DNA of 64,000 nucleotides. Origin: a bacterium 210917-DFI.7.65 (GTDB taxonomy: Bacteria; Bacillota; Clostridia; Oscillospirales; Oscillospiraceae). The notes beneath the pieces are model-generated. The model was not told the DNA's origin. It worked only from the letters and a program-made list of their open reading frames with translations, and ran no database searches. Of the stretch, positions 42,139-50,333 are shown piece after piece. The position numbers and the translations under genes were made by a program. The stretch spans positions 62,001-126,000 of the forward strand of contig JAJCJJ010000005.1 in assembly GCA_020555865.1 (NCBI GenBank), in the 5' to 3' direction. The stretch's first letter is position 1. Each line of letters starts with the position of its first letter.

Positions 42139-44379
42139 TCAAATCAGCGTCAGCTGCTCCTCGCCGCTGTCCTCTTCTTTCACCAGCGCACCGGCCGCCG
42201 GAATATTGCGGCCGCGGTAGCGGGCCAGGTTCCGGATCCCGCTCTCCTCCACCAGGCACACGTGATCCAGGCGGTATTTCGGCTTCATGGTCAGCACATT
42301 GACCCCTTGTGTCGTCCGGGTGCTTTTCGGAACCATCAGTGCAGTATTCACAATCAGCGCCCGCGGTTCCGTAGAGTATAAGGCGATCTCCCGGTCCTCT
42401 GTCAGCACCATAAACTGCACCACAGGGGATCTGTCGCTGTAAGCTCCAGTCAAGCGGCGGCGGTTCGACGCCGTCTGATAGGCCGATAATGCCACCCGGG
42501 CTGCTTTTCCGTTTTCGAAGAAAAAGAAAATATGGCCGCTGTAATCGCCGGGCAGCACCAGGAAGCGCACGCTTTCGCCTTCGTCAAACCCCAGCTTGCT
42601 GGGCAGATAATCGCCCAAAACGCTGGCCTTGCTGTCGTCAAACTCAGACAGGCGGCTCTTGTACACCTGGCACTTGTCGGTGAAAAACATCACCTCAGCC
42701 CGGTTGGTCGTCTCAAATGTCTGGGCCAGCCCGTCGCCCTCTTTATATTTCTGCTCGCCGCTCATACGCAAAGACTGGGGCGTAATTTTTTTGAAATACC
42801 CTTCCCGCGACAAAAACACGGTAACGGGATAATCCGGCGTTTCCTCTTCTTCGTCGAATTCCTCCACCTCGTGGCTGTAAAGAATACTGGTGCGCCGGGG
42901 CACGGCGTACTTTTTGCGCACGGCAGTCAGCTCATCGATAATGATGTTTCGGATACGCGCCGGTTTGTCCAGCGTATCCTGCAGGTCCGCGATCTCCGCC
43001 TCCAGGGAATCCACTTCCTCCACGCGCTTGAGGATGTATTCCTTATTGATATTGCGCAGTTTGATCTCCGCCACAAACTCGGCCTGGGTACTGTCGATAC
43101 CGAAACCGATCATCAGATTGGGCACCACCTCTGCGTCGCTGTCCGTCTCGCGGATGATCTTCACAGCCTTGTCAATATCCAGCAGGATCTTTTTGAGTCC
43201 CTTGAGCAGATGCAGTTTGTCCATCTTCCGGTGCATAATATAATACACCCGGCGGCGCACGCATTCTGTGCGCCAGGCGCACCATTCCTGCAGCAGTTCC
43301 CGCACACCCATGACTCTGGGCATTCCAGAAATGAGCACATTAAAGTTGCAGCTCATGCTGTCCTGCAGAGTCGTCTGGCGGAACAGGCGCTGCATCAGCT
43401 TGTCCGGATCGGTGCCGCGCTTGAGATCGATGGTCAGTTTCAGGCCGTTCAAATCCGTCTCATCGCGCATATCAGCGATTTCCTTGGCCTTACCCGCCTT
43501 GATCAGCTCCGCCACCTTGTCAAGGATCGCCTCGGTGGTGGTGGTATAAGGGATCTCGTAAATCTCAATCAGATTGTTCGCCTTATCGTAACGGTATTTC
43601 GCCCGCACCTTTACGCTGCCGCGGCCGGTGCGGTAAATGGTTTCCAGCGCCGCATGGTCGCAGATCATTTCGCCGCCGCCGGGAAAATCCGGCCCCAGCA
43701 GCGTATCCGCCAGATTGCAGTCCGGGTGCTTCAGGTAGGCGATAGCAGTGTCGCAGACCTCCCCCAGATTGAAACCGCACAGCTGGCTGGCCATGCCCAC
43801 GGCAATGCCCTGGTTGGCCGACACCAGAATATTGGGAAAAGTGGTGGGCAGCAGCGACGGCTCTTTCATGGTGTTGTCGTAGTTGTCCACAAAGTCCACT
43901 GCATCCTGATCGAGGTCGCGGAACAATTCGGCACAGATGGCGGAAAGCTTTGCCTCGGTGTAACGGGGCGCAGCATACGCCATGTCACGGGAATAGGCTT
44001 TTCCGAAGTTTCCCTTGCCGTCCACAAAGGGGTGCAGCAGCGCGCCGTAGCCGGTGGACAGGCGCACCATGGTGTCATAGATCGCCGCATCACCGTGGGG
44101 ATTCAGGCGCATGGTCTGGCCCACAATATTGGCGCTTTTGGTCCGGCCGCCGTTGAGCAGGCCCATTTTATACATGGTATACAAAAGCTTGCGGTGAGAA
44201 GGTTTGAAGCCGTCGATCTCCGGGATCGCGCGGGACACAATCACACTCATGGCATAAGGCATATAATTCGTTTCCAGCGTTTCGGTGATTGGCTGCTCCA
44301 CCACTGCCGCATGCAGCCCCAACACATTGGGGTTCACCATTTTGGCTTTTTCCTCTGATGATTGCTTCTTCTTTGGCAT
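42139..44379 (-). CDS. parC: Topoisomerase IV/gyrase-like subunit A
   Basis: A 746-residue type IIA topoisomerase A subunit that cuts and passes DNA. The N-terminal breakage-reunion domain has MSVIVSRAIPEIDGFKPSHR near 44, the QRDR-like NPHGDAAIYDTMVR near 92 and the catalytic Tyr in AAPRYTEAKLS near 136. The C-terminal domain is a beta-pinwheel from about 520, without a canonical gyrase box (QRRGGKG), which favours topoisomerase IV. The position equal to E. coli GyrA Ser83 is Ala. It lies in an operon with the B subunit and a small membrane protein. Confidence 0.92.
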   Translation of the reverse strand: MPKKKQSSEEKAKMVNPNVLGLHAAVVEQPITETLETNYMPYAMSVIVSRAIPEIDGFKPSHRKLLYTMYKMGLLNGGRTKSANIVGQTMRLNPHGDAAIYDTMVRLSTGYGALLHPFVDGKGNFGKAYSRDMAYAAPRYTEAKLSAICAELFRDLDQDAVDFVDNYDNTMKEPSLLPTTFPNILVSANQGIAVGMASQLCGFNLGEVCDTAIAYLKHPDCNLADTLLGPDFPGGGEMICDHAALETIYRTGRGSVKVRAKYRYDKANNLIEIYEIPYTTTTEAILDKVAELIKAGKAKEIADMRDETDLNGLKLTIDLKRGTDPDKLMQRLFRQTTLQDSMSCNFNVLISGMPRVMGVRELLQEWCAWRTECVRRRVYYIMHRKMDKLHLLKGLKKILLDIDKAVKIIRETDSDAEVVPNLMIGFGIDSTQAEFVAEIKLRNINKEYILKRVEEVDSLEAEIADLQDTLDKPARIRNIIIDELTAVRKKYAVPRRTSILYSHEVEEFDEEEETPDYPVTVFLSREGYFKKITPQSLRMSGEQKYKEGDGLAQTFETTNRAEVMFFTDKCQVYKSRLSEFDDSKASVLGDYLPSKLGFDEGESVRFLVLPGDYSGHIFFFFENGKAARVALSAYQTASNRRRLTGAYSDRSPVVQFMVLTEDREIALYSTEPRALIVNTALMVPKSTRTTQGVNVLTMKPKYRLDHVCLVEESGIRNLARYRGRNIPAAGALVKEEDSGEEQLTLI

Positions 44380-44424
44380 AATCCTTATTTCCGTCCTTAT
44401 AATAGTCCGTTTTTGCCGGAATCC

Positions 44425-44775
44425 TTATTTCTTTCTCTTTTTACCGCTCTTTTTTACGGTATCCGGGTCGATATAGGGGTATTTTTTGATCAGATAAGCT
44501 TTGCAGGCCGCAAACACCGCCGCGCCGGCCACCGCCAGGGCGTAGCCATAGGGCGAGAGCGTCAGCCCCAACAAAAGGCCCAGCCACAGGCAGGCCAGCC
44601 CTGCGCTTTCCAGCGCACAGGCCCGGCGCCAGCCTTTGAGCTGCGCCTCGTCCAGCGTCAGGCTGCGGTGACGGGGCGTCCACAGCCTGAAAGCCACTGC
44701 CACCAGTTTCACACCGAAATAGACCGCGAGGATCCCAAAAATCGTCAGCACTGCCTGCGAGGTTAAAATTTCCAC
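44425..44775 (-). CDS. Small membrane protein between topoisomerase subunit genes
   Basis: A 116-residue protein with three hydrophobic segments (AVLTIFGILAVYFGVKLVAV, SAGLACLWLGLLLGLTL and YGYALAVAGAAVFAACKAYL) and a Lys-rich end (VKKSGKKRKK). No family is recognised. GTG 44775 is chosen because AAAGGAG lies 9 nt upstream; a TTG at 44811 is unsupported. The gene sits 39 bp behind parE-like and 45 bp before parC-like, which is unusual for topoisomerase operons. Confidence 0.72.
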   Translation of the reverse strand: MEILTSQAVLTIFGILAVYFGVKLVAVAFRLWTPRHRSLTLDEAQLKGWRRACALESAGLACLWLGLLLGLTLSPYGYALAVAGAAVFAACKAYLIKKYPYIDPDTVKKSGKKRKK

Positions 44776-44814
44776 AATATCCTGCTCCTTTCTTTCCGCC
44801 GCAGCGGACAACTG

Positions 44815-46788
44815 TCACGACACATCAATCTGATCGAGGAATTTATAGCCGTTTTCGGCAATATAGTCTTTCCGTCCCTGGAGATTGTCGCCCAGCATCA
44901 GATCAAACATCTGCGCGGCCGCCTCGGCGTCGGTGGGCATGACGCGGATCAGCCGGCGGGTTTCGGGGTTCATGGTGGTCAGCCACATCATATCCGGATC
45001 GTTTTCGCCCAGACCTTTGGAACGGTTGACTGTGTATTTCACCTCTCCCAGTTCCCGAAGCACAGCCGCCTTTTCTTCTTCGGAATAGGCAAACCAGGTC
45101 TTCCCTTTGCTGTTGATTTCAAACAGGGGCGTCTCAGCGATATAGACATACCCCTCCTGGATCAGCGTGGGTGCCAGCCGATAAATCATCGTCAAAATCA
45201 GGGTGCGGATCTGGAAACCGTCTACGTCGGCATCGGAGCAGAGAATGATCTTGTTCCAGCGCAGGTTATTCAGGTCAAAGGCATTGAGGTCTTTAACCTT
45301 TTTCATATCTACCTCCACGCCGCAGCCCAGTACTTTCATCAGGTCGGTGATAATCTCACTTTTGAAAATCTTTCCATAGTCTGCTTTCAGGCAGTTGAGG
45401 ATCTTGCCGCGTACAGGCATAATCCCCTGAAACTCCGCATCCCGGCTCAGCTTGACGCTGCCCAGAGCACTGTCGCCCTCCACAATGTAAATCTCCCGGC
45501 GGGAAACGTCCTTGGTGCGGCAGTCCACAAATTTCTGCACGCGGTTGGCGATATCGATCGTCCCCGAAAGCTTCTTTTTGATATTGAGCCGCGCTTTTTC
45601 CGCACTTTCCCGGGAACGCTTATTGATCAGCACCTGCTCGGCGATTTTTTCAGCGTCAAATGGATTTTCAATAAAATAAATTTCCAGATTCGAGCGCAGG
45701 AACTCCGTCATAGCCTCCTGGATGAATTTGTTGGTAATGGCCTTTTTCGTCTGGTTTTCATAGCTGGTCAGCGTGGAAAACGAACTGGATACCATTACCA
45801 GACAATCCTGCACATCGTTCCAGTTGATTTTGCTCTCGCTCTTTTGATACTTCCCCTGGTCGCGCAGATACTTGTCGATGGCGGAGACAAAGGCGGACTT
45901 GGCCGCCTTTTCGGGGCTTCCGCCGTGTTCCAGCCAGGAGGAGTTGTGGTAATATTCCGTCACGGCAGTTTTGTTGGAAAAACACAGCGCGCAGGAAAGC
46001 TTCACCTTGTATTCCGGCTTGTCCTCCCGGTCGCGCCCCCGGCGCTCGGCTTCCCAGAAAATGGGCGCCGTCAGGCTCCCTTCACCGGAGAGTTCTGCCA
46101 CATAGTCCTGAATGCCGTTTTCATAAAGATAATCCACCGTTTCAAACGAAGCGCCCCGCTGGTCGCAGAAGCGGAACGTAATCCCGGCGTTCACCACTGC
46201 CTGACGCTTCATCACGTCCATAAAGTATTCCGCCGGCACAGCGATGTCGGTAAACACGTCCAGATCCGGCAGCCAGCGGATGCGGGTGCCGGTGCGCTTG
46301 CGGCTCAAGGGCTTTTTGCTCAGCCCCCCCACGTTCTCGCCCCGCTCGAAATGAAGGGAATACTCCTGCCCGTCGCGCCAGACCGTCACATCCATGGTGC
46401 GGGATGCGTACTGGGTGGCGCAGGAGCCCAGGCCGTTCAGTCCCAGAGAGTATTCGTAGTTGTCGCCGCCGTTGGTGTTGTATTTTCCGCCGGCGTACAG
46501 CTCGCAGAACACCAGCTCCCAGTTAAACTTTTCCTCCTTGGGGTTCCAGTCCACCGGGCAGCCGCGGCCCTGATCCTCCACCTCGATGGAGTGGTCGGCA
46601 TAGCGGGTGACGGTGATCAGGCGGCCGTAGCCTTCCCGCGCTTCGTCAATGGCGTTGGACAAAATTTCAAACACCGCGTGCTCGCAGCCGTCCAGCCCGT
46701 CGGAGCCGAAGATCACACCGGGGCGCTTGCGCACCCGGTCGGCGCCCTTCAGCGCGGCGATGCTTTCGTTGCCGTAAGATTGTTTCAC
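44815..46788 (-). CDS. parE: Topoisomerase IV/gyrase-like subunit B
   Basis: A 657-residue GHKL ATPase subunit. It has VFEILSNAIDEAREGY near 43 (Mg-binding Asn), EVEDQGRGCPVDW near 71 and LGLNGLGSCATQYAS near 115 as the ATP lid. The TOPRIM domain has EIYIVEGDSALGSVK near 435 and LCSDADVDGFQIRTL near 505. The end VNRSKGLGENDPDMMWLTT is typical. The lid reads LNGLG instead of the common HGVG, marking this as the divergent second topoisomerase set of Clostridia. Start GTG 46788 follows AAGGAAGAAG; no other start has support. Confidence 0.92.
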   Translation of the reverse strand: MKQSYGNESIAALKGADRVRKRPGVIFGSDGLDGCEHAVFEILSNAIDEAREGYGRLITVTRYADHSIEVEDQGRGCPVDWNPKEEKFNWELVFCELYAGGKYNTNGGDNYEYSLGLNGLGSCATQYASRTMDVTVWRDGQEYSLHFERGENVGGLSKKPLSRKRTGTRIRWLPDLDVFTDIAVPAEYFMDVMKRQAVVNAGITFRFCDQRGASFETVDYLYENGIQDYVAELSGEGSLTAPIFWEAERRGRDREDKPEYKVKLSCALCFSNKTAVTEYYHNSSWLEHGGSPEKAAKSAFVSAIDKYLRDQGKYQKSESKINWNDVQDCLVMVSSSFSTLTSYENQTKKAITNKFIQEAMTEFLRSNLEIYFIENPFDAEKIAEQVLINKRSRESAEKARLNIKKKLSGTIDIANRVQKFVDCRTKDVSRREIYIVEGDSALGSVKLSRDAEFQGIMPVRGKILNCLKADYGKIFKSEIITDLMKVLGCGVEVDMKKVKDLNAFDLNNLRWNKIILCSDADVDGFQIRTLILTMIYRLAPTLIQEGYVYIAETPLFEINSKGKTWFAYSEEEKAAVLRELGEVKYTVNRSKGLGENDPDMMWLTTMNPETRRLIRVMPTDAEAAAQMFDLMLGDNLQGRKDYIAENGYKFLDQIDVS

Positions 46789-46872
46789 GTTTGCTTCTTC
46801 CTTCCTCTGGAAACAGCGGCAGCGCCCTCTCTCGGGGCGCTCCGCCGGAATTCGATACAATTTCAATATAAT

Positions 46873-46901
46873 AGTATATACCAAATCCAAAACTTTCACA
46901 A
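46873..46901 (-). promoter_or_regulatory. Promoter of the topoisomerase operon
   Basis: Read leftward: TTGTGA (46901-46896), 17-bp spacer, TATACT (46878-46873), about 85 nt before GTG 46788. Confidence 0.75.
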
Positions 46902-46963
46902 GGCACAAGAAGGGCGAAAAAATGAGGCCCCCGGCCCGCTCCCTTTGGCGCAATCGCTGTGCC

Positions 46964-47010
46964 GGAGGCAAAAAACAGCCCTGGCGGGAGCAATGCTCCC
47001 GCCGGGGCTG
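46964..47010 (-). terminator. Terminator of the 47034-47300 gene
   Basis: Stem CAGCCC(T)GGCGGGAG / CTCCCGCC(G)GGGCTG around a short loop, continuing leftward as TTTTTTGCC. Confidence 0.85.
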
Positions 47011-47033
47011 CTGCCTTTCGCCGCCGCTTTCCT

Positions 47034-47300
47034 TTATTCTTCGCTTTCTTCTGCCCTGTCCTGCTCAGCTTGCTTAAAATCATTGATACGTTTCAATTCT
47101 CCGTAGATCTCTTCCATCCCACAACGAATGCAATGCAATTCACCGCACAGGCACAAAAGCGCATACACCAGAATAAAGGCAAGGATACCGGAAAACAGCC
47201 CCGACATAACATAAAAAAGGCCGCCGCCCAACACAAAGAACACGGCGCCCGCCCCCAGCGCCAGCAGAGTCGCTTTTCCATAATCCACTGTACCTTTCAT
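47034..47300 (-). CDS. Small two-TM membrane protein (88 aa)
   Basis: An 88-residue protein: a short basic start, two hydrophobic segments (ATLLALGAGAVFFVLGGGLF and LFSGILAFILVYALLCL), then a Cys pair (CGELHCIRCGMEE) and an acidic helix rich in Glu and Asp. ATG 47300 is set by AGGAGG 7 nt upstream. The C-H-C-x2-C block after TM2 might bind metal. No family is recognised. It is last in a run of small leftward genes. Confidence 0.7.
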   Translation of the reverse strand: MKGTVDYGKATLLALGAGAVFFVLGGGLFYVMSGLFSGILAFILVYALLCLCGELHCIRCGMEEIYGELKRINDFKQAEQDRAEESEE

Positions 47301-47321
47301 AAACATACCTCCTGTTTTCAT

Positions 47322-47456
47322 TTTTTGTGCAATTCAGCCCGGCCGTGATTCGTTTGTTTATTGCTTTGTTCGTGGCATGATTCACCTCCCCGTTTTAATG
47401 GAACAACGGGGTTTCCCCGTGCCGGGATGGCTCCGGCACAGGGAATCTTCTCTGCA
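47322..47456. other. Intergenic, hairpins, no clear gene
   Basis: Contains a hairpin GTGCCGG-GATGGCT-CCGGCAC at 47419-47439, likely ending the 47457-47636 transcript. Leftward, GGGGAGGTGAATC precedes ATG 47381, but that frame stops after six codons. Confidence 0.5.
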
Positions 47457-47636
47457 CTACCGTTTCATTTTATATATTCCGGTATAGATACTAACAATTG
47501 ATACAAAAATTATAACCACAGAAATATGTAACGGGATCGGCGCCCCCATCGGCACAATCTGCTTCACTACAAGCAATACCAGCAAAACAATACCACCAAT
47601 AATTTGAACAGTTGCAGATTTTTTCAACTTTTTCAT
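47457..47636 (-). CDS. Small two-TM membrane protein (59 aa)
   Basis: A 59-residue protein with a basic start (KKLKKSA) and two hydrophobic segments (VQIIGGIVLLVLLVVKQIV and PLHISVVIIFVSIVSIYTGI). ATG 47636 follows AAGGTGGAG. AT-rich, like its upstream neighbours. No family is recognised. Size and shape resemble the small membrane proteins that accompany secreted peptides, but there is no evidence for such a role. Confidence 0.62.
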   Translation of the reverse strand: MKKLKKSATVQIIGGIVLLVLLVVKQIVPMGAPIPLHISVVIIFVSIVSIYTGIYKMKR

Positions 47637-47688
47637 TTGCTCCACCTTATCATATCGTGTTGATTATTTCCCTGCATACTTGTACCTT

Positions 47689-47751
47689 TTACCCGCGAAG
47701 TTCGAGCAGAAAAAAGCATCCCTTCACAATGATTGTTGTTGGTTTGCACAT
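47689..47751 (-). CDS. Possible 20-aa peptide
   Basis: ATG 47751 is preceded by GAAAGGAGATCGCC, an excellent ribosome site, and the frame encodes 20 residues starting MCKPTTIIVKGC with a second Cys-free hydrophobic end. It lies 50 bp before the 59-aa membrane protein gene. It could be a leader peptide, a small secreted or signalling peptide, or chance. Confidence 0.4.
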   Translation of the reverse strand: MCKPTTIIVKGCFFLLELRG

Positions 47752-47954
47752 GGCGATCTCCTTTCGTCTATCGCAAACATTTTTCCATTTTATTCCAATA
47801 AAGCGCCGTTAGTAGAAAAGATAAAATTTGTGCGGAGGAGCCTTGCAGGTTGCTGCACATTTTTTCCACTGTGTATCGTTTTACGCAGCAAAAATTGGCC
47901 GCCTGTCATAGGATTGGCACTGCGCCGGAATCAGTCTGGCGCAGTGCACATTGG

Positions 47955-48122
47955 TCACAGTTCCTTGTTTAAAATCATGAGCAACCCAACCCCGGAAAAT
48001 ACTGCAGGAATGGATGCCGCCATAACATCGCTGATAGGTACGCAGCGTGTCCACAGCATGTAGATGTTCACAATCATAATCACGCTAAGTAGAATAACAA
48101 GAACCCATTTTTTTCGACTCAT
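47955..48122 (-). CDS. Small two-TM membrane protein (55 aa)
   Basis: A 55-residue protein with basic start MSRKKW, a first hydrophobic segment (VLVILLSVIMIVNIYML) and a second (MAASIPAVFSGVGLLMIL). ATG 48122 has AAGGAG 8 nt upstream. It follows the secreted protein gene by 30 bp and is probably in the same transcript; a 10-bp-stem hairpin (47917-47947) lies just after its stop. No family is recognised. It has the size of an immunity or anchor protein for the neighbouring secreted product, an inference only. Confidence 0.65.
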   Translation of the reverse strand: MSRKKWVLVILLSVIMIVNIYMLWTRCVPISDVMAASIPAVFSGVGLLMILNKEL

Positions 48123-48152
48123 AAAAAATGCTCCTTCTTAAAATCGATCTGC

Positions 48153-48872
48153 TTATGTAATAGTTCTGTTAATGGAATACCGCGCAAAACGCGTTGCTTC
48201 TACAGCCGTTCCTGTTTTTGTTCCTTCCAACTGATTCTGCGGCATAAGATATCTCTCCTGTTTCCACTTCCAATTCTGTGCATAAAATCTCACCCGATAT
48301 TCTTTGCTATTACCGCCTTCGTCTGCTGCAGGCCCTGTATAAGTCTCAGTTTTTTGTATTGTAAGCGATACAGCATTTTTAAAGCCAAGCTCTGCCTTAT
48401 CGTAATAACTGCCAGAAATCGTAGTAGATAAACTGAGTGTGAATGTCTTACCGATCGTTATTGTTTGTCCTCTGGCTACCGAAGTAATAAACTCATCTTT
48501 TTTGATATATTCTCCCTTATCTTTTGTTTTCGTTGTAACGTGTCTATATATCGGGACTTTGTTCCACGGTGTTATATTTTCATCCAATGCCGCATCTGAA
48601 ATTGGACTCACGCCACCAATATTTTCAATATTGATCACATCACCTTCTTGGAGATCTGGAATCGAACCAAATTCCTGTATCCTTGCATCAGTCATAAAGT
48701 CTCTATATTCTGCCGGAACATTTACCACAACTCTACTTCCGTTATCTGCGACAATTTCTTTTGTTATCATCCCGCTTTCTCCATTTGCGCTTTGCGCCAA
48801 CGCTGGCACCGTTAAGCTTACAACCATCGCCAGTGCCAAAACCATAGACATCGCCTTTTTACACATTTTCAT
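48153..48872 (-). CDS. Secreted protein of unknown function (239 aa)
   Basis: A 239-residue exported protein. The Sec signal is MKMCKKAMSMVLALAMVVSL with cleavage near ALA-QS. The mature part has no TM segment. Residues about 115-180 are Thr/Ser-rich beta-strand sequence (TITIGKTFTLSLSTTISGSY) and the end is basic and aromatic (YAQNWKWKQERYLMPQNQ). No catalytic motif was found. ATG 48872 has CTGGAGGG. The AT-rich codon use differs from the core genome. It may be co-transcribed with the secreted protein gene at 48968. Confidence 0.75.
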   Translation of the reverse strand: MKMCKKAMSMVLALAMVVSLTVPALAQSANGESGMITKEIVADNGSRVVVNVPAEYRDFMTDARIQEFGSIPDLQEGDVINIENIGGVSPISDAALDENITPWNKVPIYRHVTTKTKDKGEYIKKDEFITSVARGQTITIGKTFTLSLSTTISGSYYDKAELGFKNAVSLTIQKTETYTGPAADEGGNSKEYRVRFYAQNWKWKQERYLMPQNQLEGTKTGTAVEATRFARYSINRTIT

Positions 48873-48967
48873 AATAACCCTCCAGTTTTAATATTACAAT
48901 CATTTTGTGGATACGGACGAGTCATTTTTTCATGGGCCTCCCCTCTTTTCCCCACTTTGGCGTTAAG

Positions 48968-49366
48968 TTAAAAGGAAGCGGTAAAATTTTTGGTAACAGT
49001 GTCCCATTGTCCATCGACATAGGCGCTGCCCGTCACGGTCAGTTTATAGCTTTTGCCATCTTTGAAAGCGTAGCTGACCGTTTTGCTGCAGGTGCGGCTG
49101 TTCGCACTGGCATTGGTGCTGTCCACTTCTTTGTAGCCCAAGAGACCTTTTTCATACAGCGTCAGTTCTATCTTGGTTTTTGTCGTTCCCATTGGACCGC
49201 TCACAGTGGCTGAGTAAGTCTGTGCACTCGACGAAAAACTTCCTGCAAGTTTTGTCGTATCTACATTATAGGGTTCATTTGCAGAAGCAAGTGCGCTGAC
49301 GGACAGGGTCAGCGCCATGGCAATTGCCATGGCCAGGGCTATCAGACGGTGGTGGGTGGTGTGCAT
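48968..49366 (-). CDS. Secreted small protein, likely ECF sigma target
   Basis: A 132-residue exported protein: signal peptide LIALAMAIAMALTLSVSALA, then about 100 residues of predicted beta structure (SFSSSAQTYSATVSGPMGTT, KVDST-like Ser/Asn stretch, and DGKSYKLTVTGSAYVDG) ending in FTASF. It has a single Cys (TCSKT). No family is recognised. Its importance is the upstream element at 49447-49477, which is the same as that before the ECF sigma gene and at nearly the same distance from the start codon (81 vs 82 bp). Confidence 0.75.
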   Translation of the reverse strand: MHTTHHRLIALAMAIAMALTLSVSALASANEPYNVDTTKLAGSFSSSAQTYSATVSGPMGTTKTKIELTLYEKGLLGYKEVDSTNASANSRTCSKTVSYAFKDGKSYKLTVTGSAYVDGQWDTVTKNFTASF

Positions 49367-49446
49367 TTGTGTTTTTATACGTTATAACCTCTCTCTGATT
49401 AAATTGAGGGATCGACTGTTTTGCTTTCAACCATTCCCTCTACTTC

Positions 49447-49477
49447 TAATACAATCGAGCGGCCCAAAAACGACAGC
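49447..49477 (-). promoter_or_regulatory. ECF-type promoter before the secreted-protein gene
   Basis: Read leftward: GCTGTCGTTTTTGGG, then 8-9 bp later GATTGTATTA. The block TAATACAAT to CGACA spans 24 bp on the plus strand, as in the copy at 50929-50957. A 10-bp hairpin (CAGCATTTTT) abuts the -35 side. Confidence 0.7.
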
Positions 49478-49547
49478 ATTTTTGAAAAAAATGCTGCGTT
49501 TTGCAATCTTTGGATGTCTCCACAATTTTCAGACCCAATTCTTGTGC

Positions 49548-49590
49548 AAAAAAACAGAGCCGGGACGGATTTCCTGCCGCCCCGGCTCTG
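49548..49590 (-). terminator. Terminator of the sigma/anti-sigma operon
   Basis: Stem CAGAGCCGGG / CCCGGCTCTG with an inner loop. Leftward it continues as seven T residues. It lies 18 bp beyond the anti-sigma stop. Confidence 0.88.
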
Positions 49591-49607
49591 CCGTGTTGAC
49601 TCGATAT

Positions 49608-50333
49608 TCAATAAATATTGTCCGCAATCTGAAACACCTCAGATTCCGGCAAAATGGCATTGATATAAAGCTCATGTTCCATGCCGTCTGCAAACCAATA
49701 CATCACATAGCCGTCTCCATCGTCAAAAGTACCAAAATAGGCGTCTGCCTCTCCGAAATCAATGGTTTTATAAGTAATGTGCTCACTGTCTGTTACAACA
49801 ATAGAACCGTTTTCCGCAATTCTAATGGCAATTTGAACGAAATAACCTGCTTCATTTTCGTAATCAAGCAGAATTTGGTTTTGCTCTGTAAAAGAAATTT
49901 CTTCATTATACACAACCCCCTCCGGGATATAATGAGGCGCGTATCCCTCCGGCAGAGCTGTTAAGGGATGCCCTTCCACTTCATAGCGGATGCTCATGTT
50001 TCGCTCCATCCACTCCACCAGGGTATCCTTGACCAACAGCCGCAGTTCCGCCGAGACCGCCAGCGTCCCCGCCGCCAACGCCGCCAGCAGGGCGGCGGCC
50101 AGCAGGATCCGCCGCATCTTCCGCCGGGACGTGCGATTCAGAACACGGCGCTGCTGCGCTTTTTGCAGCGCCCGCACCGAGCGCCGCACGCGCCGGTCCA
50201 GACGATGCAGCGGCCCATATTCCGCCCGCAGGCATTCCTCCGAAGGCAGGGCCGCCAGCGCCTGCCGCAGCCGCCAGGCGGCGGCTTCCCGCAGCAGCGC
50301 GTCAAAGGCCTCTTCCCGGGTCGGCTGCGTCAT
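49608..50333 (-). CDS. Membrane-anchored anti-sigma factor-like protein (DUF4367-type)
   Basis: A 241-residue protein. The N-terminal about 70 residues are cytosolic and Arg-rich, one TM segment follows (RILLAAALLAALAAGTLAVS, about 74-94), then an extracellular domain with YAPHYIPEGVVYNEEISF and a DUF4367-like ending (YVMYWFADGMEHELYINAIL). This single-pass shape with a sigma gene upstream is typical of an anti-sigma factor that holds an ECF sigma at the membrane. ATG 50333 lies 32 bp inside the sigma gene, so the two are translationally coupled. Confidence 0.85.
   Translation of the reverse strand: MTQPTREEAFDALLREAAAWRLRQALAALPSEECLRAEYGPLHRLDRRVRRSVRALQKAQQRRVLNRTSRRKMRRILLAAALLAALAAGTLAVSAELRLLVKDTLVEWMERNMSIRYEVEGHPLTALPEGYAPHYIPEGVVYNEEISFTEQNQILLDYENEAGYFVQIAIRIAENGSIVVTDSEHITYKTIDFGEADAYFGTFDDGDGYVMYWFADGMEHELYINAILPESEVFQIADNIY

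Noticed and set aside
42532..44358. 608-codon open frame opposite parC
   Set aside because: A shadow frame of a conserved topoisomerase subunit.
47381..47395. Strong ribosome site (GGGGAGGTGAATC) before an ATG in the 47322-47456 gap
   Set aside because: The frame it opens has only six codons before a stop, and an alternative GTG frame overlaps the next gene without support.
49399..49611. 70-codon minus-strand frame between the anti-sigma gene and the secreted-protein gene
   Set aside because: It covers the terminator and the ECF promoter, so it is very unlikely to be translated.
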